Assembly (NCBI GenBank): GCA_037013495.1
Contig: CM072812.1
Location: 60,854,938-60,918,937, forward strand
DNA length: 64,000 nucleotides
Reading direction: 5' to 3'
Source: Hippophae tibetana
Lineage: Eukaryota > Streptophyta > Magnoliopsida > Rosales > Elaeagnaceae
Position 1 is the first letter of the stretch, and every line of letters begins with the position of its first letter. The position numbers and the translations under genes were made by a program. Below the pieces are notes generated by a model, which ran no database searches, was not told the DNA's origin, and saw nothing but the letters and a program-made list of their open reading frames with translations. Positions 25,631-36,785 of the stretch are shown piece by piece.

Positions 25631-27138
25631 GAAAAGAACACAATATGTTGAGACCAAAATTTATGACATCAGTAAGTTTGTAAACAATGGAGTTTGGGTT
25701 CCCAAATGTTGAGAACAGAACTAATGCTTTGTTGCATTTTTAGAAATCGAAAAGACCTTCCATATGATTTATTATAATAGCCGTGTCGATGCACGATTTA
25801 ATAATTTTAACAGTTTACAATTAATAACTTCTTTATTTTTTAAACTGTGACATGCTGCAACAATCTTATTTTTTTGAAAATAAAAGATAGATTAACACAC
25901 ATAAAAAAAGAACAAAAAAAAGATACGAAGAATTTAAAGAAAAATAAAATAGGAAATCCAAAAATTAAAACAACGACAACAAAATGGTAGAAAACGCAAG
26001 GGATGAAGGATTAAATTTCTTTCTTTTCATTCTGAATTTTCATTCCATAACGAAATAAACAATTAAATAATTAATGTTTTAAATCTAAAATTCAAAAATG
26101 GAAAAATGACGACATATAACCTTTTTTTTGCCACCAAGGCTCTCATTCTAAATTATATGTTACCTTCAGGTGAACAACCTAGAAACTCAACGAAATATTA
26201 ACGATTGAATTGCAAAGAACGTGGTTAAGATGATTAATAAAGAATCCTATAGAAAAAGAACCGAAAAGATCACAATATGTTGAGACCAAAATTTATGACA
26301 TGAGTAAGTTTGTAAACAATGGAGTTTGGGTTCCCAAATGTTGAGAACAGAACTAATGCTTTGTTGTATTTTTAGAAATCGAAACGACCTTCCATATGAT
26401 TTATTATAATAGCCGTGTCGATGCACGATTTAAAAATTTTAACAGTTTAACGTTGGAACCCCAATTAATAACTTCTTTATTTTTTAAACTGTGACATGCT
26501 GCAACAATCTTATTTTTTTGAAAATAAAAGATAGATTAACACACATAAAAAAAAGAACAAAAAAAAGATACGAAGAATTTAAAGAAAAATAAAATAGGAA
26601 ATCCAAAAATTAAAACAATGACAACAAAACGGATAGAAAACGCAAGGGATGAAGGATTAAATTTCTTTCTTTTCATTCTGAATTTTCATTCCATAACGAA
26701 ATAAACAATTAAATAATTAATGTTTTAAATCTAAAATTCAAAAATGGAAAAATGACGACATATAACCTTTTTTTTGCCACCAAGGCTCTCATTCTAAATT
26801 ATATGTTACCTTTAGGTGAACAACCTAGAAACTCAACGAAATATTAACGATTGAATTGCAAAGAACGTGGTTAAGATGATTAATAAAGAATCCTATAGAA
26901 AAAGAACCGAAAAGAACACAATATGTTGAGACCAAAATTTATGACATGAGTAAGTTTGTAAACAATGGAGTTTGGGTTCCCAAATGTTGAGAACAGAACT
27001 AATGCTTTGTTGTATTTTTAGAAATCGAAACGACCTTCCATATGATTTATTATAATAGCCGTGTCGATTTACGATTTAAAAATTTTAACAGTTTAACGTT
27101 GGAACCCCAATTAATAACTTCTTTATTTTTTAAACTGT
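25210..27138 (+). repeat. Contracted HOR copy lacking the a3 monomer (1,929 bp)
   Basis: Monomers of 639, 644 and 646 bp read a2-a1-a4. The a3 monomer (GACTAC, CAGTCAG, GAGAACATAAC) present in the 4-mer copies on either side is missing between 26493 and 27138. A precise loss of one monomer is the usual result of unequal exchange. Because the copy starts inside the error-rich stretch, an assembly collapse is also possible. Confidence 0.8.
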
Positions 27139-30100
27139 GACATGCTGCAACAATCTTATTTTTTTGGAAATAAAAGATAGATTAACACACATAAAAAAAA
27201 AAGAACAAAAAAAAGATACGAAGAATTTAAAGAAAACTAAAAAAGGAAATCCAAAAATTAAAACAACGACAACAAAATGGATAAAAAACGCAAGGGATGA
27301 AGGATTAAATTTATTTCTTTTTATTCTGAATTTTCATTCCATAACGAAAAAAACAATTAAATAATTATTGTTTTAAATCTAAAATTCAAAAATGGAAAAA
27401 TGAAGACATATAACCCTTTTTTTGCCACCAAGGCTCTCATTCTAAATTATATGTAACCTTTAGGGGAACAACCTAGAAACTCAACGAAATATTAACGATT
27501 GAATTGCAAAGAATGTGGTTAAGATGATTAATAAAGAATCCTATAGAAAAAGAACCGAAAAGAACACAATATGTTGAGACCAAAATTTATGACATCAGTA
27601 AGTTTGTAAACAATGGAGTTTGGGTTCCCAAATGTTGAGAACAGAACTAATGCTTTGTTGCATTTTTAGAAATCGAAAAGACCTTCCATATGATTTATTA
27701 TAATAGCCGTGTCGATGCACGATTTAATAATTTTAACAGTTTACAATTAATAACTTCTTTATTTTTTAAACTGTGACATGCTGCAACAATCTTATTTTTT
27801 TGAAAATAAAAGATAGATTAACACACATAAAAAAAAGAACAAAAAAAAGATACGAAGAATTTAAAGAAAAATAAAATAGGAAATCCAAAAATTAAAACAA
27901 CGACAACAAAATGGTAGAAAACGCAAGGGATGAAGGATTAAATTTCTTTCTTTTCATTCTGAATTTTCATTCCATAACGAAATAAACAATTAAATAATTA
28001 ATGTTTTAAATCTAAAATTCAAAAATGGAAAAATGACGACATATAACCTTTTTTTTGCCACCAAGGCTCTCATTCTAAATTATATGTTACCTTCAGGTGA
28101 ACAACCTAGAAACTCAACGAAATATTAACGATTGAATTGCAAAGAACGTGGTTAAGATGATTAATAAAGAATCCTATAGAAAAAGAACCGAAAAGATCAC
28201 AATATGTTGAGACCAAAATTTATGACATGAGTAAGTTTGTAAACAATGGAGTTTGGGTTCCCAAATGTTGAGAACAGAACTAATGCTTTGTTGTATTTTT
28301 AGAAATCGAAACGACCTTCCATATGATTTATTATAATAGCCGTGTCGATGCACGATTTAAAAATTTTAACAGTTTAACGTTGGAACCCCAATTAATAACT
28401 TCTTTATTTTTTAAACTGTGACATGCTGCAACAATCTTATTTTTTTGGAAATAAAAGATAGATTAACACACATAAAAAAAAAGAACAAAAAAAAGATACG
28501 AAGAATTTAAAGAAAACTAAAAAAGGAAATCCAAAAATTAAAACAACGACTACAAAATGGATAGAAAACGCAAGGGATGAAGGACTAAATTTCTTTCTTT
28601 TTATTCTGAATTTTCATTCCATAACGAAAAAAACAATTAAATAATTATTGTTTTAAATCTAAAATTCAAAAATGGAAAAATGAAGACATATAACCTTTTT
28701 TTTGCCACCAAGGCTCTCATTCTAAATTATATGTAACCTTTAGGTGAACAACCTAGAAACTCAACGAAATATTAACGATTGAATTGCAAAGAACGTGGTT
28801 AAGATGATTAATAAAGAATCCTATAGAAAAAGAACCGAAAAGAACACAATATGTTGAGACCAAAATTTATGACATCAGTCAGTTTGTAAACAATGGAGTT
28901 TGGGTTCCCAAATGTTGAGAACATAACTAATGCTTTGTTGTATTTTTAGAAATTGAAACGACCTTCCATATGATTTATTATAATAGCCGTGTCGATGCAC
29001 GATTTAAAAATTTTAACAGTTTAACGTTGGAACCCCAATTAATAACTTCTTTATTTTTTAAACTGTGACATGCTGCAACAATCTTATTTTTTTGAAAATA
29101 AAAGATAGATTAACACACATAAAAAAAAGAACAAAAAAAAGATACGAAGAATTTAAAGAAAAATAAAATAGGAAATCCAAAAATTAAAACAATGACAACA
29201 AAACGGATAGAAAACGCAAGGGATGAAGGATTAAATTTCTTTCTTTTCATTCTGAATTTTCATTCCATAACGAAATAAACAATTAAATAATTAATGTTTT
29301 AAATCTAAAATTCAAAAATGGAAAAATGACGACATATAACCTTTTTTTTGCCACCAAGGCTCTCATTCTAAATTATATGTTACCTTTAGGTGAACAACCT
29401 AGAAACTCAACGAAATATTAACGATTGAATTGCAAAGAACGTGGTTAAGATGATTAATAAAGAATCCTATAGAAAAAGAACCGAAAAGAACACAATATGT
29501 TGAGACCAAAATTTATGACATGAGTAAGTTTGTAAACAATGGAGTTTGGGTTCCCAAATGTTGAGAACAGAACTAATGCTTTGTTGTATTTTTAGAAATC
29601 GAAACGACCTTCCATATGATTTATTATAATAGCCGTGTCGATTTACGATTTAAAAATTTTAACAGTTTAACGTTGGAACCCCAATTAATAACTTCTTTAT
29701 TTTTTAAACTGTGACATGCTGCAACAATCTTATTTTTTTGGAAATAAAAGATAGATTAACACACATAAAAAAAAAGAACAAAAAAAAGATACGAAGAATT
29801 TAAAGAAAACTAAAAAAGGAAATCCAAAAATTAAAACAACGACAACAAAATGGATAAAAAACGCAAGGGATGAAGGATTAAATTTATTTCTTTTTATTCT
29901 GAATTTTCATTCCATAACGAAAAAAACAATTAAATAATTATTGTTTTAAATCTAAAATTCAAAAATGGAAAAATGAAGACATATAACCCTTTTTTTGCCA
30001 CCAAGGCTCTCATTCTAAATTATATGTAACCTTTAGGGGAACAACCTAGAAACTCAACGAAATATTAACGATTGAATTGCAAAGAATGTGGTTAAGATGA

Positions 30101-33100
30101 TTAATAAAGAATCCTATAGAAAAAGAACCGAAAAGAACACAATATGTTGAGACCAAAATTTATGACATCAGTAAGTTTGTAAACAATGGAGTTTGGGTTC
30201 CCAAATGTTGAGAACAGAACTAATGCTTTGTTGCATTTTTAGAAATCGAAAAGACCTTCCATATGATTTATTATAATAGCCGTGTCGATGCACGATTTAA
30301 TAATTTTAACAGTTTACAATTAATAACTTCTTTATTTTTTAAACTGTGACATGCTGCAACAATCTTATTTTTTTGAAAATAAAAGATAGATTAACACACA
30401 TAAAAAAAAGAACAAAAAAAAGATACGAAGAATTTAAAGAAAAATAAAATAGGAAATCCAAAAATTAAAACAACGACAACAAAATGGATAGAAAACGCAA
30501 GGGATGAAGGATTAAATTTCTTTCTTTTCATTCTGAATTTTCATTCCATAACGAAATAAACAATTAAATAATTAATGTTTTAAATCTAAAATTCATAAAT
30601 GGAAAAATGACGACATATAACCTTTTTTTTGCCACCAAGACTCTCATTCTAAATTATATGTTACCTTTAGGTGAACAACCTAGAAACTCAACGAAATATT
30701 AACGATTGAATTGCAAAGAACGTGGTTAAGATGATTAATAAAGAATCCTATTGAAAAAGAACCGAAAAGAACACAATATGTTGAGACCAAAATTTATGAC
30801 ATGAGTAAGTTTGTAAACAATGGAGTTTGGGTTCCCAAATGTTGAGAACAGAACTAATGCTTTGTTGTATTTTTAGAAATCGAAACGACCTTCCATATGA
30901 TTTATTATAATAGCCGTGTCGATGCACAATTTAAAAATTTTAACAGTTTAACGTTGGAACCCCAATTAATAACTTCTTTATTTTTTAAACTGTGACATGC
31001 TGCAACAATCTTATTTTTTTGGAAATAAAAGATAGATTAACACACATAAAAAAAAAGAACAAAAAAAAGATACGAAGAATTTAAAGAAAACTAAAAAAGG
31101 AAATCCAAAAATTAAAACAACGACTACAAAATGGATAGAAAACGCAAGGGATGAAGGACTAAATTTCTTTCTTTTTATTCTGAATTTTCATTCCATAACG
31201 AAAAAAACAATTAAATAATTATTGTTTTAAATCTAAAATTCAAAAATGGAAAAATGAAGACATATAACCTTTTTTTTGCCACCAAGGCTCTCATTCTAAA
31301 TTATATGTAACCTTTAGGTGAACAACCTAGAAACTCAACGAAATATTAACGATTGAATTGCAAAGAACGTGGTTAAGATGATTAATAAAGAATCCTATAG
31401 AAAAAGAACCGAAAAGAACACAATATGTCGAGACCAAAATTTATGACATCAGTCAGTTTGTAAACAATGGAGTTTGGGTTCCCAAATGTTGAGAACATAA
31501 CTAATGCTTTGTTGTATTTTTAGAAATTGAAACGACCTTCCATATGATTTATTATAATAGCCGTGTCGATGCACGATTTAAAAATTTTAACAGTTTAACG
31601 TTGGAACCCCAATTAATAACTTCTTTATTTTTTAAACTGTGACATGCTGCAACAATCTTATTTTTTTGAAAATAAAAGATAGATTAACACACATAAAAAA
31701 AAGAACAAAAAAAAGATACGAAGAATTTAAAGAAAAATAAAATAGGAAATCCAAAAATTAAAACAATGACAACAAAACGGATAGAAAACGCAAGGGATGA
31801 AGGATTAAATTTCTTTCTTTTCATTCTGAATTTTCATTCCATAACGAAATAAACAATTAAATAATTAATGTTTTAAATCTAAAATTCAAAAATGGAAAAA
31901 TGACGACATATAACCTTTTTTTTGCCACCAAGGCTCTCATTCTAAATTATATGTTACCTTTAGGTGAACAACCTAGAAACTCAACGAAATATTAACGATT
32001 GAATTGCAAAGAACGTGGTTAAGATGATTAATAAAGAATCCTATAGAAAAAGAACCGAAAAGAACACAATATGTTGAGACCAAAATTTATGACATGAGTA
32101 AGTTTGTAAACAATGGAGTTTGGGTTCCCAAATGTTGAGAACAGAACTAATGCTTTGTTGTATTTTTAGAAATCGAAACGACCTTCCATATGATTTATTA
32201 TAATAGCCGTGTCGATTTACGATTTAAAAATTTTAACAGTTTAACGTTGGAACCCCAATTAATAACTTCTTTATTTTTTAAACTGTGACATGCTGCAACA
32301 ATCTTATTTTTTTGGAAATAAAAGATAGATTAACACACATAAAAAAAAAAGAACAAAAAAAAAGATACGAAGAATTTAAAGAAAACTAAAAAAGGAAATC
32401 CAAAAATTAAAACAACGACAACAAAATGGATAAAAAACGCAAGGGATGAAGGATTAAATTTATTTCTTTTTATTCTGAATTTTCATTCCATAACGAAAAA
32501 AACAATTAAATAATTATTGTTTTAAATCTAAAATTCAAAAATGGAAAAATGAAGACATATAACCCTTTTTTTGCCACCAAGGCTCTCATTCTAAATTATA
32601 TGTAACCTTTAGGGGAACAACCTAGAAACTCAACGAAATATTAACGATTGAATTGCAAAGAATGTGGTTAAGATGATTAATAAAGAATCCTATAGAAAAA
32701 GAACCGAAAAGAACACAATATGTTGAGACCAAAATTTATGACATCAGTAAGTTTGTAAACAATGGAGTTTGGGTTCCCAAATGTTGAGAACAGAACTAAT
32801 GCTTTGTTGCATTTTTAGAAATCGAAAAGACCTTCCATATGATTTATTATAATAGCCGTGTCGATGCACGATTTAATAATTTTAACAGTTTACAATTAAT
32901 AACTTCTTTATTTTTTAAACTGTGACATGCTGCAACAATCTTATTTTTTTGAAAATAAAAGATAGATTAACACACATAAAAAAAAGAACAAAAAAAAGAT
33001 ACGAAGAATTTAAAGAAAAATAAAATAGGAAATCCAAAAATTAAAACAAGGACAACAAAATGGATAGAAAACGCAAGGGATGAAGGATTAAATTTCTTTC

Positions 33101-34216
33101 TTTTCATTCTGAATTTTCATTCCATAACGAAATAAACAATTAAATAATTAATGTTTTAAATCTAAAATTCAAAAATGGAAAAATGACGACATATAACCTT
33201 TTTTTTGCCACCAAGGCTCTCATTCTAAATTATATGTTACCTTTAGGTGAACAACCTAGAAACTCAACGAAATATTAACGATTGAATTGCAAAGAACGTG
33301 GTTAAGATGATTAATAAAGAATCCTATAGAAAAAGAACCGAAAAGAACACAATATGTTGAGACCAAAATTTATGACATGAGTAAGTTTGTAAACAATGGA
33401 GTTTGGGTTCCCAAATGTTGAGAACAGAACTAATGCTTTGTTGTATTTTTAGAAATCGAAACGACCTTCCATATGATTTATTATAATAGCCGTGTCGATG
33501 CACGATTTAAAAATTTTAACAGTTTAACGTTGGAACCCCAATTAATAACTTCTTTATTTTTTAAACTGTGACATGCTGCAACAATCTTATTTTTTTGGAA
33601 ATAAAAGATAGATTAACACACATAAAAAAAAGAACAAAAAAAAGATACGAAGAATTTAAAGAAAACTAAAAAAGGAAATCCAAAAATTAAAACAACGACT
33701 ACAAAATGGATAGAAAACGCAAGGGATGAAGGACTAAATTTCTTTCTTTTTATTCTGAATTTTCATTCCATAACGAAAAAAACAATTAAATAATTATTGT
33801 TTTAAATCTAAAATTCAAAAATGGAAAAATGAAGACATATAACCTTTTTTTTGCCACCAAGGCTCTCATTCTAAATTATATGTAACCTTTAGGTGAACAA
33901 CCTAGAAACTCAACGAAATATTAACGATTGAATTGCAAAGAACGTGGTTAAGATGATTAATAAAGAATCCTATAGAAAAAGAACCGAAAAGAACACAATA
34001 TGTTGAGACCAAAATTTATGACATCAGTCAGTTTGTAAACAATGGAGTTTGGGTTCCCAAATGTTGAGAACATAACTAATGCTTTGTTGTATTTTTAGAA
34101 ATTGAAACGACCTTCCATATGATTTATTATAATAGCCGTGTCGATGCATGATTTAAAAATTTTAACAGTTTAACGTTGGAACCCCAATTAATAACTTCTT
34201 TATTTTTTAAACTGTG
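27139..34216 (+). repeat. 4-mer HOR run: two complete copies and one incomplete
   Basis: Complete units are 27139-29712 (636, 645, 647, 646 bp) and 29713-32286 (635, 646, 647, 646 bp), each 2,574 bp and ordered a2-a1-a3-a4. A third starts at 32287 with a2, a1 and a3 monomers (637, 646, 646 bp) and then runs into the domain junction. The first copy carries the TGGTAG deletion, the second ATTCATAAATGG, and the third ACAAGGACAAC. Each of these variants is shared with a distant copy, not with its neighbour. Confidence 0.87.
29067..29712 (+). repeat. Reference monomer, type a4 (long, 646 bp)
   Basis: An a1-like subtype marked by AAAACAATGACAAC near its middle and by GTCGATTTACGATT in place of GTCGATGCACGATT near its end. 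The second state destroys the short GC-rich inverted repeat found in other domain A monomers. It forms the fourth position of the 4-mer HOR and is always followed by a short a2 monomer carrying GGATAAAAAACGC. Confidence 0.83.
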
Positions 34217-35394
34217 ACATGCTGCAACAATCTTATTTTTTTGAAAATAAAAGATAGATTTACACACAAAAAAAAAAGAACAAAAAAAAGATACGAAGAA
34301 TTTAAAGAAAAATAAAATTTGAAATCCAAAAATTAAAACAACGACAACAAAATGGATAGAAAACGCAAGGGATGAAGGATTAAATTTCTTTCTTTTCATT
34401 CTGAATTTTCATTCCATAACGAAATAAACAATTAAATAATTAATGTTTTAAATCTAAAATTCAAAAATGGAAAAATGACGACATATAACCTTTTTTTTGC
34501 CACCAAGGCTCTCATTCTAAATTATATGTTACCTTTAGGTGAACAACCTAGAAACTCAACGAAATATTAACGATTGAATTGCAAAGAACGTGGTTAAGAT
34601 GATTAATAAAGAATCCTATAGAAAAAGAACCGAAAAGAACGCAATATGATGATACCAAAATTTATGACATCAGTAAGTTGTGTAAACAATGGAGTTTGGG
34701 TTCCCAAATGTTGAGAATAGAACTAATGCTGTGTTGCATTTTTAGAAATCGAAACGACCTTCCATATGATTTATTATAATAGCCGTGTCGATGCACGATT
34801 TAAAAATTTAACAGTTTACAATTAATAACTTCTTTATTTTTTAAACTGTGACATGCTGCAACAATCTTATTTTTTTGGAAATAAAAGATAGATTAACACA
34901 CATAAAAAAAAGAACAAAAAAAAGATACGAAGAATTTAAAGAAAACTAAAAAAGGAAATCCAAAAATTAAAGCAACGACAACAAAATGGATAGAAAACGC
35001 AAGGGATGAAGGATTAAATTTCTTTCTTTTTATTCTGAATTTTCATTCCATAAGGAAAAAAACAATTAAATAATTAATGTTTTAAATCTAAAATTCAAAA
35101 ATGGAAAAATGAAGACATATAACCTTTTTTTGCCACCAAGGCTCTCGTTCTAAATTATATGTAACCTTTAGGTGAACAACCTAGAAACTCAACGAAATAT
35201 TAACCATTGAATTGCAAAGAACGTGGTTAAGATGATTAATAAAGAATCCTATAGAAAAAGAACCAAAAAGAACACAATATGTTGAGGCCAAAATTTATGA
35301 CATGAGTAAGTTTGTAAACAATGGAGTTTGGGTTCCCAAATGTTGAGAACAGAACTAATGCTTTGTTGCATTTTTAGAAATCGAAACGACCTTA
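34217..35394 (+). repeat. Mosaic junction between domains A and B
   Basis: The monomer starting at 34216 is domain A in character but carries private changes near 34,260 and 34,318. B-type states then appear: GATACCAAAATT and AAGTTGTGTAAAC near 34,650-34,685. They are followed by a return to A states: CAGTTTACAATTAAT near 34,811, GGAAATAAAAG, CTAGAAACTC and GACATGAGTAAGTTTG near 35,305. CTCTCGTTC near 35,143 is again B-like. From about 35,395 the B states TTACATATG, CAGCCATGTCGATGCGCG and GTTGCAACCCC hold continuously. The boundary is a patchwork, not one breakpoint. Confidence 0.8.
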
Positions 35395-35976
35395 CATATG
35401 ATTTATTATAACAGCCATGTCGATGCGCGATTTAAAAATTATAACAGTTTAACGTTGCAACCCCAATTAATAACTTCTTTGTTTTTTAAACTGTGACATG
35501 CTGCAACAATCTTATTTTTTTGAAAAACAAAGATAGATTAACCCAATAGAAAAAAGAACAAAAAAAAGATACGAAGAATTTAAAGAAAAATAAAAAAGCA
35601 AATCCAAAAATTAAAACAACTACAACAAAATGGATAGAAAACGCAAGGGATGAAGGATTATATTTCTTTATTTTTATTCCGAATTTTCATTCCAGAATGA
35701 AAAAATCAATTAAATAATTATTGTTTTAAATCTAAAATTCAAAAATGGAAAAATGAAGACATATAACCTTTTTTTTGCCACCAAGGCTCTCATTCTAAAT
35801 TATATGTAACCTTTAGGTGACCAACCTAGTAACTCAAAGAAATATTTACGATTGAATTGCAGAGAACGTGGTTAAGATGATTAATAAAGAATCCTATAGA
35901 AAAAGAACCGAAAACAACCAATATGGTGAGAACAAAATTTATGACATCAGTAAGTTGTGTAAACAATGGAGTTTGG

Positions 35977-35995
35977 GTTCCCAAATCTTGGGAAC
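35977..35995 (+). other. Perfect 8-bp inverted repeat in domain B copies
   Basis: GTTCCCAAatcTTGGGAAC has fully complementary 8-base arms. In domain A the second arm reads TTGAGAAC, one mismatch. I find the perfect form (ATC or ATG centre) in 14 monomers, near 35,985, 37,276, 37,926, 41,158, 41,807, 43,094, 44,387, 45,035, 46,975, 48,269, 49,557, 50,206, 50,855 and 52,784. None occurs in domain A or after 52.8 kb. Confidence 0.75.
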
Positions 35996-36139
35996 ATAAC
36001 TAATGCTTTGTTGCATTTTTAAAAATCGAAACGACCTTCCATATGATTTATTATAATAGCCGTGTCGATGCACGATTAAAAAATTTTAACAGTTTAACGT
36101 TGCAACCGCAATTAATAACTTCATTGATTTTTAAACTAT

Positions 36140-36785
36140 GACATGATGCAACAATCTTATTTTTTTGATAAACAAAGATAGATTAACACAATAGAAAAAA
36201 GAACAAAAAAAGATACGAAGAATTTAAAGAAAAATAAAAAAGGAAATCGAAAAAATTAAAACAACTACAACAAAATGGATAGAAAACGCAAAGGATGAAG
36301 GGTTAAATTTCTTTCTTTTTATTCCGAATTTTCATTCAAGAATGAAAAAAACAATTAAATAATTATTGTTTTAAATCTAAAATTCAAAAATGGAAAAATG
36401 AAGACATATAACCTTTTTTTTGCCACCAAGGCTCTCCTTCTAAATTATATGTAACCTTTAGTTGAACAACCTAGTAACTCAACAAAATATTAACGATTGA
36501 ATTGCAAAGAACGTGGTTAAGATGATTAATAAAGAATCCTATAGAAAAAGAACCGAAAACAACGCAATATGGTGATACCAAAATTTATGACATCAGTAAG
36601 TTGTGTAAACAATTGAGTTTGGGTTCCCAAATGTTGAGAACAGAACTAATGCTTTGTTGCATTTTTAGAAATCGAAACGACCTTCCATATGATTTATTAT
36701 AACAGCCATGTCGATGCGCGATTTAAAAATTATAACAGTTTAACGTTGCAACCCCAATTAATAACTTCTTTGTTTTTTAAACTGT
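36140..36785 (+). repeat. Reference domain B monomer (646 bp)
   Basis: It opens with GACATGATGC, a variant landmark shared only with some B monomers, after ACTTCATTGATTTTTAAACT. It then carries GAAAAAAGAACAAAAAAAG, CATTCAAGAATG, CTCTCCTTC, AGTTGAACAACCTAG and ACAACGCAATATGGTGATACC. The pair CAACCGCAATTAATAAC and CTTCATTGA just upstream identifies the same HOR position at 43249 and 48420. Confidence 0.85.

Larger units (their letters stand above)
1..34640 (+). repeat. Domain A: homogeneous satellite with long and short monomers
   Basis: Diagnostic states of this domain are GAAAATAAAAGAT or GGAAATAAAAGAT after the landmark, CCATAACG, CTAGAAACTC, AAGTTTGTAAAC, and TCTTTATTTTTT before the next landmark. 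Long monomers also carry GTTGGAACCCC. Monomer starts are 171, 817, 1452, 2097, 2732, 3366, 4013, 4648, 5294, 5929, 6575, 7222, 7857, 8503, 9151, 9786, 10432, 11080, 11726, 12362, 13008, 13642, 14288, 14924, 15569, 16216, 16863, 17498, 18144, 18779, 19425, 20059, 20693, 21339, 21987, 22633, 23270, 23915, 24561, 25210, 25849, 26493, 27139, 27775, 28420, 29067, 29713, 30348, 30994, 31641, 32287, 32924, 33570 and 34216. Corresponding monomers in different HOR copies are nearly identical, which indicates recent homogenisation. No gene is present. Confidence 0.95.

Noticed and set aside
34127-34399. 90-codon open frame on the minus strand
   Set aside because: It is the reverse complement of the A-rich section, open in this copy because of private changes near 34,262 and 34,318. 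The Phe-rich translation reflects T-runs, not a membrane protein.
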